Source: Cyclospora cayetanensis
Lineage: Eukaryota > Apicomplexa > Conoidasida > Eucoccidiorida > Eimeriidae
Length of the DNA stretch: 64,000 nt
Direction of reading: 5' to 3'
NCBI RefSeq assembly: GCF_002999335.1
Contig: NW_020312765.1
Span: 62,001-126,000 of the forward strand
The position numbers were made by a program, and so were the translations under genes. Under the pieces are notes generated by a model that saw only the letters and a program-made list of their open reading frames with translations, had not been told where the DNA came from and did no database searches. This document shows, one piece after another, positions 12,046-23,065 of the stretch. The stretch's first letter is position 1. Each line of letters opens with the position of its first letter.

Positions 12046-14567
12046 TTAAAGATCTTCTGAATGGTTCGTTTCGCAGTCTACGCCTGCGTTCAAGTCTATG
12101 GTTTTGCATGCAGCGTGCTCCAGCAGAAAGGCCTCTCCGTATTTCAGTACATCAGGCTCGCTGTGGGAGAAGGTGAAGATCTTTTTGCGCTTCAGTCCTT
12201 CACCAACGTGCCAGGTGTTGTCATCAAGATTCCCTGATTCTTCTGCTGCTGCTCCGGCGGCAGCAGCGGCATTGCGAGACGCCTCCACAGCCTTGGAGGC
12301 AGACAGCGGTACTGAGCCCTTTGGCTGCTGTTCGGGGTCTCTGGTAAAGAAGACGACGTGAGGCACCCTCTCAACGCGTAGTCCAGGAACAGGCACATCT
12401 GTTCATTCACATAAAAATGCTCGCGTCAACCCTTGTACTAAACACACATTGTATAAAGTCCATCCGCGTGAGTGGTCCCTTTAAGAATCATTATCATGCA
12501 AACTCCTCTTATCCCTCCTCTCGACGGCTGGCTCATCATAGAAAACTTAATCCCTGTCCATTTTCGCCTCTAGGAAAAAAGGGCCTTTTCTGCAAAGGTC
12601 TCTCCGGTACACACCCTCTGTCTTCCCCGGTTATCTTACCGTTCCTTGAAACGTCTAATTTAAAGAAAGCGATCGAGGATACTCTCCGAAAACGTTGTGC
12701 TAGCTTTAACAACGACGTTTGGAAGCGCCGGCAGTGGCCACACCTGGAAGCAAAAGTATTTCGGCTATATTTACACTCGACATGCATATCGGTAGACACT
12801 GTCTATTTCATACAGCTGCAAGTGTAATTTGACCTTTTTGAGTAGTGCGCGAGCTGGTGATGGAACCACTGCAGCTGGCAAATCCAAATACTAGACTTTT
12901 GAATCAATTCTACAAGCAATCTACCTCGGTGCACTCGCTTCTTGTACTGGGTAACTATGATACCGATCATACGTCTTTCAATACAAATTTAGTGTTAGCT
13001 GCAATATATATGCAAATAATGGGTAAACTAAAGATCATATTTATGTACTTGTACGCCCATAGCTGCACAAATGCAAATTGGGAAATTTGGGAGGCATACG
13101 CATTATCTAACGTAAGTATGAGTATGTCAGCTGCTTAATCTGCTCATGCTGCAAGTATGACTTCTCTACTGTTGCTTCTCTTTGCGCAGTGAATATGGCT
13201 TACCAGTTTGCATACAGGAATACCAGGGCGTCGTAGTTCGTTTGCTCCAAAACAAGTCGAGAGAAGTTGGATGCCACAAGGGCTCTGACTGTTTCTCCAC
13301 CTTCTACAGAGGATGACAATGTTTCGGTGCGTAGGAGGGGTGCGAGAGCGCCTACGAAGTAGAAAGCGTGCGTCGGAACTTTTTTAAATGAGGTGAACTA
13401 GTGGAGCAGCAGTGAACAAAATACTTTCAATCTTACTTTTGTAGCAGATCATATGCAAAGAGACAGGATTAAAACATATCCACAACACGAGATTCCCCTT
13501 CTAGAAAGAATTGAGAAACAGACGGCCTACGAACGGCAGGGCAACAAGCACCAGCTGGAAGAATTCACACACTGTCAGCTATGCTTTGTGCAAACCACCT
13601 TTTAGGGATAAGAGCTCTAGATATATCCTAAGGGTGGAGCACAAGGCGCAGGAGGGCATGTGGGATGTTGTTCGCGCTTTGGTATCGTATTGCGGCAACA
13701 ATTTTGCTGTTGCCGACCGAATTTTATTGTACGTGCTGAAAAAGAGTCACAGGTGCGAATCTCCTCTTGGGTATTTATGTGCTTACCCGTTCTGTAAGAA
13801 GACAGGAAGTCTCGCATCGCGGTCAGGCTGAATGCAGCGTGTGGTGGAGCCTGAAATTTGGTCCACCCACTGTCTAGGCGTACAACCATTGCAAGCGGTA
13901 GCATTTTTTCCGCGGATTCAGGGAGGAAGAACGACAGTCTGTGCATCTCCTGGCGTGGCACTGCAACAAAAGGCAGCTGCTGCTGCAGCTGTTCCTGCCG
14001 GTCTTCTTGTGCAAGCTGTTTAAAGACTTCAACGGGATCTCTCGGTTCTTGCGACGAAGACAACCCCTCTTGTGCGCCATCAGGAGTACTTTTCGGTGCA
14101 TGGGGTCTCGCAGAAGGATCATGGAACAAGAAGAACACTTCCCTGACCCCAGCTCCCCGCAGGAGGCGAATTGTGCTGTCCCCCCATTGCAACACGACAC
14201 CCCCTTGCGCGGCCGCTGCTGTGGCTGCCCGAAAAAACCGTTGTGATTTTCTGAGGCTGGTGGGTGCAGGGTCTGCTGCAACGGGTTGTGTCGTATTTTG
14301 CCGACGGTAAGAAGAAACGTCTTGGAAGGACGCGGCATCGTTCGAAGGATGGTCAACTTGCAGCGGAGAGACTGGGGAAGAGAGTCGCAGAAAAAGCATG
14401 TGGCGCTGGCCCCAGCGAAGCTGCAAGACCATGGAGATGCATCCTACTAAGAGCAGAACCACTGAAAGAAAAACAAGAAACCAGATCACACATTTGCGCC
14501 TCAAGATAAAGATACGCCATGTCCACTGGTTGGCTGCTTTAAGGCTACCCAAGCCTTTCCCCAGCAT
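12046..14567 (-). CDS. Membrane-anchored PDI-like thioredoxin protein
   Basis: Model: complement(join(12046..12398,12640..12743,13204..13303,13787..14567)), 445 residues. All three introns are GT-AG and the phases close (1, 2, 1). Residues about 26-48 are a hydrophobic segment after a basic N-terminus, fitting a signal anchor with the rest in the ER lumen. Residues about 90-260 resemble a redox-inactive thioredoxin-like domain (VREVFFLFHDP, PLAMVVRL, then a terminal helix). Exon 2 begins an active domain (ALVASNFSRLVLEQTNYDAL-VFLYANW). The W-CGHC-RR active site at 294-300 is created across the exon 2/3 junction. Exon 4 gives RVERVPHVVFF, containing the cis-Pro loop, then an Ala-rich insertion before the last strand and helix. 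CGHC is the oxidase/isomerase motif of protein disulfide isomerases. The order anchor, inactive domain, active domain is unusual, and there is no KDEL-type tail. Family assignment is firm; the exact orthologue is not known. Confidence 0.85.
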
Positions 14568-17500
14568 CTCCTTTTCAGTCCTCAGGACCGCTGTTCCTGG
14601 CGGCCCTTAGAGACCTTCCTTGCTGCTGTATGTATTGGACACAGCGCCCAAGTGAACAAGGGGGCCTGAAGCATGCGTTGTTGTTGACCCCTAGCGTCTT
14701 GATTTCCCTGCTCCTGGAGTAAAAGGAAACCTTCTTTTCTCCCATAACAAGAAGATAGTTCTCCCTCTTGCTGCTCCCCCGATAGTCAGGCAGATGTAAC
14801 CCAACAGCCTATCGAGCCAGGTGCTGTTTACCCGATCCTCGGGCGTTTCAGGCTCTTTGTAGCAAATATTCTAAGGAAGCAAGGCTTTATGAACTTGGAA
14901 ACATGAATAACAATACCAGTAACTCGTGACTAAAAGCTGTCAGTCTGTCTCTCTGAGGGGGAGCAGAGTGACCTTCGGCCCTCCTTGGATCAAGGCAACG
15001 TGGCGCTCAGTCGTCTATAAGCACCATAAACCACATTTAAAAGCACAACGTCCTTGAAGGTTTCAAAACAAACTATGAAGATCAGAGAATTGGGATATTG
15101 GCATCACAAGGGGACGGCGACCCGTAGATTCACTTCAGCCAGCGTCCAATAGACCCGAAGTAGGTAGGGGGGATTCTCGGCACCAAAGGCCTGCAAGCTT
15201 CGTTCCCTACTAGCCTTCTGCAGCGCGTTAAGCAATTAGTCAATTTTAACTGCAACCCGCCAATCTGTTTTTCTGTTTGCAAAGAACTAGTTCTGCGCAC
15301 ACCTGTGGATGCGTTTCGTGTGCGTTGATGCCCCTGTTCGAGGTCTCTAATGTACACCTGACTAAAATGCATACCACCCAGCTGCCTTACAGCTGATTAT
15401 AAATTCTAGTATATATGAGATTGCGAAGGAGGCGGGGAGAAAGCTGCCTGTTTCTTTGCAGTTGTGAAGCAGTACTGGTGTATCCACTTTCGTTTCTTTT
15501 CTCCGTTTGCTCGTTTCTTGCAAAGCAATAGCTGCAGGTATATCCGAAGGGCAATCGAAAGATTTAGAGGTAATGTTAGGTAGGCGAGGTCCACAGGAGT
15601 CTAAAGGCAGAGTAAACGTGTGAACATTGAGGCATGCACGGGTCCACTTACACAAAGAAAATTACCTTAGTGCTAGCCAATTTTTCCAGCTGTTATTCTT
15701 GAAATGTAGCAACTTAGGCAGTATTCATCTAAAGGGTTTTGAACCCTGTCTTGGATATTGTGGAATATTCACGGGATTTCGTGAGGGAGTAGTTCACCTA
15801 GGAAGTCGCAAAGAGCAACGGTTCGTACAAGCTGTCTTTCAATGTTCGGGGTGCTACCTAGTATTACAGCATGGACAGCATCAACGCGCATGTGCAAAGT
15901 AAAAAGAAAACAACAGCTGGAAGGAATTCGTGTACAAATTTGGCATGGCTCGGATCTTCAACCATCTCACGACACTTGTACCCTCAACCCCGTCAGGTTA
16001 CTGAGTCAACGAATCTTAATATATCCTAGATCATTCAACACGAAGATAATCCTGTTAAGAGAGAAGCCTGGCTTTGATGCTTCGCTGGAGCGCAAAGCAT
16101 TTACACATTTTTTTGAATGCAAATCGCTGTGCTCGTGTAGATTGCTTTCTTAGAGACCGCGAAATTGCATGCTTATTTGAAGGCCTTTGGGTTGATTAGT
16201 AGCTCTCTACCTTTCGGTTCATTTGGTACAGAAAGTCGGGCCACAAAAACTACGACTGAAATAGAGTGATACATCTTTTAAAAAGCCCTAAAATGGGTCC
16301 ACGTAGGGCAAAGCGTACCTCGAACAAATATCTAAAGCCGCTAATAGCCATAATCAGTCTGAATGCAATTGTTATCCCTCCTTATTCCTCACTAGCCGAG
16401 TATTTGCTACAGCCAACAAAAAACCGGACCAGGAGTATCACTTGCCCTGAAAAAGTCTGGTAGTCGCTCTACACCACGCTTCTGCCCATGCAACCTCGTG
16501 GATGTGCATCTCTACGCAGTCCTGACACATTGGCTCTGCAAAGTGGCCTACTGGGAGGAGGCGTTCATAAATGTGCAATATATTTCTAGTTGTTGCTACC
16601 TTCGACGTTTTCTCCGTTTGATTTACCTTAATCCAGAGACTTGAAGTTTGCTTTTGGCCACCTGTTCCTACTCACTTTTGCGGGTACAGACCACTCCGCG
16701 GTTCAAACTCAAGTGTCCTAGAAACGCGCTGCCTTATTCTTATCGAATACGAGTATCTGTCGCATCTGCCAAGACACAGGGCGTCTGGAAGGCATTTATA
16801 TATCATATGGGGAATCTTGTAAATGTTTCTTGCCTAAAGCACTGCCAAAATGAGCGATGGAAAGAAACTTTCATCACTCAACCATTCTCCATTGGCACTG
16901 CCCACACTGTATTGCGTTGCTCATTGTCTTCAAGATGCTAACGCACCTCTCATTTTGCAGATGTATTGTATCAGACTTTATTTGATGTTACCGTCGAGCC
17001 TCAATTCAGTTCACAGTCTGGGTTCTGCAGGACGCCCCATCGTACTGAAGGCATTATACATTTGGCCCCGAAGGACTCATGAAGCGCGTGCCTGTAAGCA
17101 AGATGTAAGTACCAGCTATGAAAGGTTTGGCCTTTTTAAGTTTTGGACCAACAGAGAGGGCATATCACCCCTGTCATAGCACCTAATCCAACAATAGGAC
17201 GACCTCTAAGGCGTAAAGTTACTACATAGCACAGGTAAGGTAACTTTATTACGTGCGCGGAGACTTAATTGGCCGCGTTCTCGCTCGTTCCATGATATCT
17301 TTGCTACTTCACATTGTCCGGCTGAGCCTTCTACCTACAAGACTTGTAACTTGTATTGCGTGCTCGTGCATCGAAGCGGAGGAACATCATGGCGTTGTTT
17401 CGCTTTTGGAGCGGCCACTTCAGGTTATCAGCAGCGTTAATTTGATGAACTAACAAAAACTGAGAGGAAGAAAAGCCTCACTGCCTCTCAGTAGATGGAA

Positions 17501-20500
17501 CGGAGAGATTCGAAGACAAATTTCAGGCAAGAAAAAAAAGGCAAATAGAGGCTGACAGTTGGAGTTATTAGGCTACATATGGTGTGGATAAAAATGAAAA
17601 GGGTATACTAGCCAACAAGAACACTAGTTAGACGACAACACAAGGTATTAGGCAGGAAGATAAGTAGATAGATATACATAATCTCTGTATATCGGCCCCA
17701 TCAGAAGCTTTTTTTGGTGCAGGCAACAGGCGAATAGGGGCGAAGGGGGAAGAGTTAGGAACAGAAGTGATGGAGAAGTTCTCTGACAAACTACAGGAGT
17801 AATACAAGCCGAAGTGGAGCCCATTGAAGCAGACTAGCAGAAACAATAGGGAAAGCCAACAATCCGGCTGCAGCCAGACTCACAATAAACGCACTATCAG
17901 GAATACAGGACGATGTAAATGATCTGAGTAAGCAAAAGCATGCAGCTTGGTTTAGCAGCCTGGGAACTGCCAGACAAAGAGAAGCAGGAACTAGCAATCA
18001 AAGAATGGCGAGCAGCCAAAAACGAGAGACCGACTATTCAACACAAGGGTACGGTATAGATGCATCACAGAAAATGGCAAAAAAAGCAAGGAATAAAGCG
18101 AAGGGGCAGAGACTCAGGCAATGAAAATAAGGACATAATGTCTTTTTCTTCTACAAATACCACACGGTCTGCTACAGACTTCAGTGAAGACCGTAGCCTG
18201 ATTCAGGGAGCTCGATATCCAGTTCTCTAAAATGCAATTGTAGCAGAGCAAATTCGCATGATTCTGATTGTTCTCCATCACATTTTCTCAGCAAGGCCTG
18301 TTGGATCGAATTCCACTCCTGGTGCAATCCCTTCTTTAATCCAGGGCAACTTATGGACTAAAGCGTGACGGCTGCCATTGGTCTGTTATTAAAGGCATAA
18401 AGTGTTTCTTAGTAAAAGCGCTAAATTCCCCTCTCGAGAGACTACAGAAAGTTCTAGAGGGTGTCGTTTTGGTCCTGAATCTCCTGATGGGGTCGTCATC
18501 AGGACCGTGAAAGGCTCCTCTACTTGTTTACAACGAAACCTCCCTGATTAAGAATGGCAGCAAGGCGGTGAAAATCCTCCTTAGAAGAAGTGAGGAAGAG
18601 CGTTGCATTGTTTGCCTTGTCGCTGAATGCGCTGTACACTGGAACAACCGCACACAACTTCAGAAACGTCGTAATGGGCTGTGCAAATAAAGGGGAAAAT
18701 AGTAGGCAAGAGGGCGCAACCAAACTTAACTTCAGAAAAACAGATTTAGAAAGCTGTGCGCTTTGATTTTTGAGAGGAGAGAAAACCGCAAAGAGACGCA
18801 AAAGCCATGCTTAGTGAAATAAATGTGCAAGCAGTAGATGGAGGATGGAGCCTAGCTTAATTATGCACAGGTACAAAAACCGCCAAGTGGTGGCAGGCAA
18901 AAAGACAATCACAATCACAGGGAGCAAACGGCTGGTTACCAGTAACAACATATATCGATGTGCGAGAAAAACACGAATATGAGCAGAAAATGGATGTCCC
19001 ACAAGAAGTCTGTAGGGGTACAACGAGGATAGACATAGCCCACAAGAAAAAACATAGGGGTGGGAGGCAAACGAACAAAGCAGTCACTGCCTTTGAAATG
19101 AAGCGAGAGATGAACGAGAAAGAGACAAACCAAAAAGAACAAGTATGACAACAGCTCTAACTAATAGCTGCAGCAGCAGTAAAAGCATGTGCTTGTGCAG
19201 AGCCAGCCGAGTATTTTACGTGTATTTAAAAGAAGGCAGTGGTTTCCATCGCGGAACTTGAAGAGCCAAGAGAACTGCGTGGGGATAGGAAGATTCTGGG
19301 AAGCCTCTAAGGTAAAGCTGTCAACTTCCAGGGTAGGGAGGGCATTCCGTGCTGACAGGAGTGCCGCGTCGTCTCCTCCAGCAAGTGTCTCAGCTGCTGA
19401 TGCCGTGCGGCGAGACACACGCCTCTGCATCTGCTGCTCAAACATATTTCCAATCATAACAAGTGTAGAATTTCGTGCATTCGAAGGTACGTATCTGTTG
19501 GTGGGCTTTTCCGCCGTTTTTCGTTTGCAGGTCCCGCTACTGTTGCTGCTCTCTCTGCTAGGCAGTGGAGAGAGGTCATCATGAATAACTAATCTATATG
19601 CTGTTTCATCGCCCTCTCTTGATTCCATTGAAAGAGGAGACAGGGACACCTTCCACTTTTTTGTTTCGCCCAGCTGTTCAAATATTTGCATTGAATGCAG
19701 GAAGGCTATACCTGCAGCAGGAGCGGCAGGTACAGCAGCTGCACTGTCAGTAGCAAGTACAACAACAAGTTTATCGGTGGACCGAACAACAACACAACCT
19801 GCATAGCCTGCAGAATCGACTTGTAACTCCGGGACAAGTGGCGCAGCTAAAGGGGCCACAGCAGCAGTGCAATCAAGCGCAAGCTCTTTTTTACTATTAG
19901 TGCAAGTAGTGTATCGACTGCTACTGTTATTACTGCAACTACAGCCCGCGCTTCAAGTCCTTTAGGAAAGAGCATGAGACAACCGTAAGTAGGTAAAGAT
20001 AGTGCAGCAAACACCCGGAATTAAGTCGAGTGCTGAATTGCTGATGTTTGAAAACGCAGAAGTTGAAGATGTGTTCTTGATGCGGAGGATGGACGCTGCA
20101 GCAACAACAGCAAATACTACAAGTGCAACCTACCAGCAAGCACCAGCCAAGCAAAATACGAACAGGAAGCCCATCACAGCAGCAGAAGGCAAAGTACAAC
20201 AAGCAGCCGTTGCGGCAATAGCGCATGAGGGAACAATGAAGGTAACTGTACTAGCAGAAGCAGCAGCACGCGGTGTGAGGGCTGTCGTGGTTCGCCCTTA
20301 AAGGAAAAACTATTGGCTGAGATACAGTAACAGGTTTGGCCAACCGTGCACAACGAAGGTTTTGCGGATATGATTCACACCTGTTAGTGTAGCTACCACA
20401 TAGAGGAAGACACCAGCGAACAATGATAGTAGCATTGCTGATCGAATGAGCCCTGGAAGACCCCGACGGTGCCCTCCATCCACATTTCCCCCGCTGGCTG

Positions 20501-20734
20501 CGCACATACCGAACAACCCAAAGCTCTTCAGGAACTTTGCACAGTAGCCGCTATATTAGTTGCGAGCGAGCTTCGCCATACTGCATTAAAAGGGTTTGTA
20601 CGAGCTGGTACGCTGAAACGAGTGTTGCTTCGCTGCTGCTGACAACTGTTTACCCGTGTGTATATGAGAATGTTTGACAAACCACACACATATGTAAGGC
20701 CTTTTGCAACACGAAACAACACCTCACAAGAGAG
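14568..20734. other. Long region without firm genes
   Basis: About 6 kb with only short, scattered frames. I found no conserved block and no phase-compatible exon series. Parts are A/T-rich. One stretch (19161-19859, minus) is more protein-like and is listed separately. The interval 19700-20280 has degenerate CAG/CAA triplets on the plus strand, a hint of old coding sequence or of the genome-wide triplet bias. Confidence 0.4.
19161..19859 (-). CDS. Possible coding segment, unknown product
   Basis: A minus-strand frame of about 230 codons stays open through sequence that is not simple repeat. It contains Ala/Val-rich sequence, then a mixed-composition stretch (MQIFEQLGETKKWKVSL, then SREGDETAYRLVIHDD) and ends after IPTQFSWLFKFRDG. 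The frame has no ATG at its upstream limit, so if real it is a terminal exon or it starts at an internal ATG such as the one before QIFEQ. I do not recognise a family. It could equally be a chance frame kept open by triplet bias. Confidence 0.25.
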   Translation of the reverse strand: MAPLAAPLVPELQVDSAGYAGCVVVRSTDKLVVVLATDSAAAVPAAPAAGIAFLHSMQIFEQLGETKKWKVSLSPLSMESREGDETAYRLVIHDDLSPLPSRESSNSSGTCKRKTAEKPTNRYVPSNARNSTLVMIGNMFEQQMQRRVSRRTASAAETLAGGDDAALLSARNALPTLEVDSFTLEASQNLPIPTQFSWLFKFRDGNHCLLLNTRKILGWLCTSTCFYCCCSY

Positions 20735-20807
20735 TACGGGCACCGGGGATCGAACCCGGGATCTTCTGCGTGTTAGGCAGACGTCATAGCCACTAGACCA
20801 TGCCCGC
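20735..20807 (-). tRNA. tRNA-Val (anticodon AAC), copy 1
   Basis: A 73-nt cloverleaf on the minus strand. The acceptor arm GCGGGCA pairs with TGCCCGT, followed by discriminator A. The anticodon stem TCTGC/GCAGA encloses the loop CTAACAC (anticodon AAC), and the T-arm is CCGGG-TTCGATC-CCCGG. There is no intron. It is base-for-base identical to the copy at 27987-28059 but in opposite orientation. Unlike that copy, no run of four or more T follows closely; the nearest T-run downstream is only TTT, so RNA polymerase III termination may be weak here. Confidence 0.97.
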
Positions 20808-23065
20808 TCACTGCTCGGTCTCACCTTCATCGGACGAGATCAAAATCAATTGCTAAGACAAACATCGCGGGCTGCATAAGGTGTGCACAATTATGTGCAT
20901 TTCAGCCCTGCATTTTTTGCACTTTCGATATCATCCTATTACCCTGTTTTCTCTCGCTACCCCTCATAAATCTTCCACAAGACGTGGATGTAACAATGCG
21001 TCGCCCGTCTCATCTTTTGGTTGTTTTACAAGAGAAAAGGAGATATACCTTTTGCATCATATTGATCCATGCTTGTTTCATCAATGGATCGAATCCTTTG
21101 TACCCGTAAGCTGCCTGTGTGTTCGTTCCAGAGACGCGGCGCGCTTATTGGCGCCTGCCAACATCAGCTTTGCAAACCGACGGAACAAAATAGACAAAAG
21201 TAAAAAAAGTTCATTCTCTTGAAAAATTTAGTGGGAAGCATAACCTTCGTGCTCGTGGATTCTCCCTTGCAGCCCCAAAGACCCATGAACTGCAAGTAAA
21301 TTACCGGGCAACATGTACGTGTATGGCGGGAAAACGAAATCAAAAAGTATTTTCATCGAAAACTAGTGCATGTAGCTTTTACAGAATTGCGGTACATGGC
21401 AGAGCATAATGGAGTCGTAGTTCGATGGGTCAGTTTTTGCTGCCCAACAAGTGCAGTGAGCAGGAGCTTTCACCGTTATCCGTGGACCAAAGCCGAGTAA
21501 ACCCAAAACATCATCTTTTGGAAGCGGGAAATCAAGGTCAATGATCCTTTTTTCGGGCATTACCATGCATTAGCAGATGCTTGGGGAAACTGCCATACAC
21601 AGAAGTTGCCTCGTGGGCTTAGACGCCGTTAACATCCAAGAACAACATATTAGAATGTGCATCAAGAAGCGCATACAATCATAGATCCTTCAATCGCTTC
21701 GACAGTGAGCCTGGGACACAACTGTAAGTTCCCTAGCCGCTGGTTGCGAGGATCAGGAGGGCGTGTATCAACCACTCTAGCGGGCAAAGCTACACTCAGA
21801 CATCTTCTACTACGCTAGCTAGACTCATTCAAAAATTAGTACGAAATTGGCCATTTGGTTTGAATTTCCCAAGTGGTTCTATTACTCTAGGCATGCTTCA
21901 TCAAAAATCCCAAAATTTGACTATCTGGTTTGTTTCTTCTCACATCTTGTTTATTGCTCAGTGCATATAGGTCAATATAACAGGAATCAATGTTTCGCGC
22001 AAGCAGGCTAGCAGCTATGTGCAACTAGCTCTACGTGAGGGGAATGTGAGCGTGCAGCTACGCGTGTCCTAGTTTTCCCTCTTCCCATATTCCGGAGCAG
22101 GGAGGGGTGAGAGCAGTGGATGGTGGAGCTCTTTTAGAAGCATACTTAACATCAAAGTAAATACAGTACCTAACACAAAGTTATCGAGTGTTATTTCGAT
22201 AAGACGAGTAAGCTTTATTACCGAAACTACGGTACTGTGATGCGCTCCACACGAACCGTCCCCCCCTTCACTCATGACGCATCTTACTGTGAACGCATAG
22301 GCACTCTGATGCTTTTTCACGTTGCCGAAATATTCTCCTATGACGAGCTTAAATGCGCCTGACCTTGAAGTTTCTAGCCTGTCTCAAAATGCTGGATACT
22401 GCAGTACTACAGCAAGTACAGTAAACACTTATAGCTCGTCGTAGTACAGCCCTAGCCAAATGTATGTACTACCTATCCTCACTGCTTTAACTGGTACAAA
22501 ATAATGTCGTTGAGGAACATTTGCCGCCATAAAGCACCTAAAACATCTAGCCTTTGGGTGTATACTTCCATGTGGAACCCAAGAACATAAACCTCTTGTA
22601 GGCCCATCGTTATGCAGTGTGCAAATTTGTTGAGAAGATCTGAACAGGGCTATCAGGGCTAAGCTTCAATGCAATGCTGAAACATAGTTTGCCTAGAGAA
22701 AACCAATAAAGGGGATAATTCGGTCGGGCGCAAGCAGCGTTATTGCCACTGCTGGAGTGGCAACTCTTGGCGCACCGATTCTGTAGCGCATTGAGTCTCA
22801 AGCCTTTATGTCAGTGCTGCTGGCACTGCCATGTCCCTTGTGCCGCGCCCACTGTTTCTGGTGTAGCGCTGTGAGTTGCTGGAATACTAGAATCCGCTTT
22901 CAACCTTTAGCGAGGTCATGTATCCCTCGAGGCTTTCTCGGAGGACTGAACAAGCCAAATTCAAGCAAACACTCGTCAATTTGATGTGATCCTGGAGTTC
23001 TGGATATAATATGCTGGCTTGCGCCTAAAGCTGCGCAGTTGCAAGAGAAAGGTTTCCCAAGGGTC
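20808..23065. other. Intergenic, one small unassigned frame
   Basis: No recognised gene. A minus-strand frame at 21363-21566 has two closely spaced ATGs and an ordinary-looking 67-residue sequence (starting with PEKRIIDLDFPLPKDD), but I found no partner exon and no family. The end next to 23066 should contain the 3' untranslated region of the primase gene. Confidence 0.4.
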
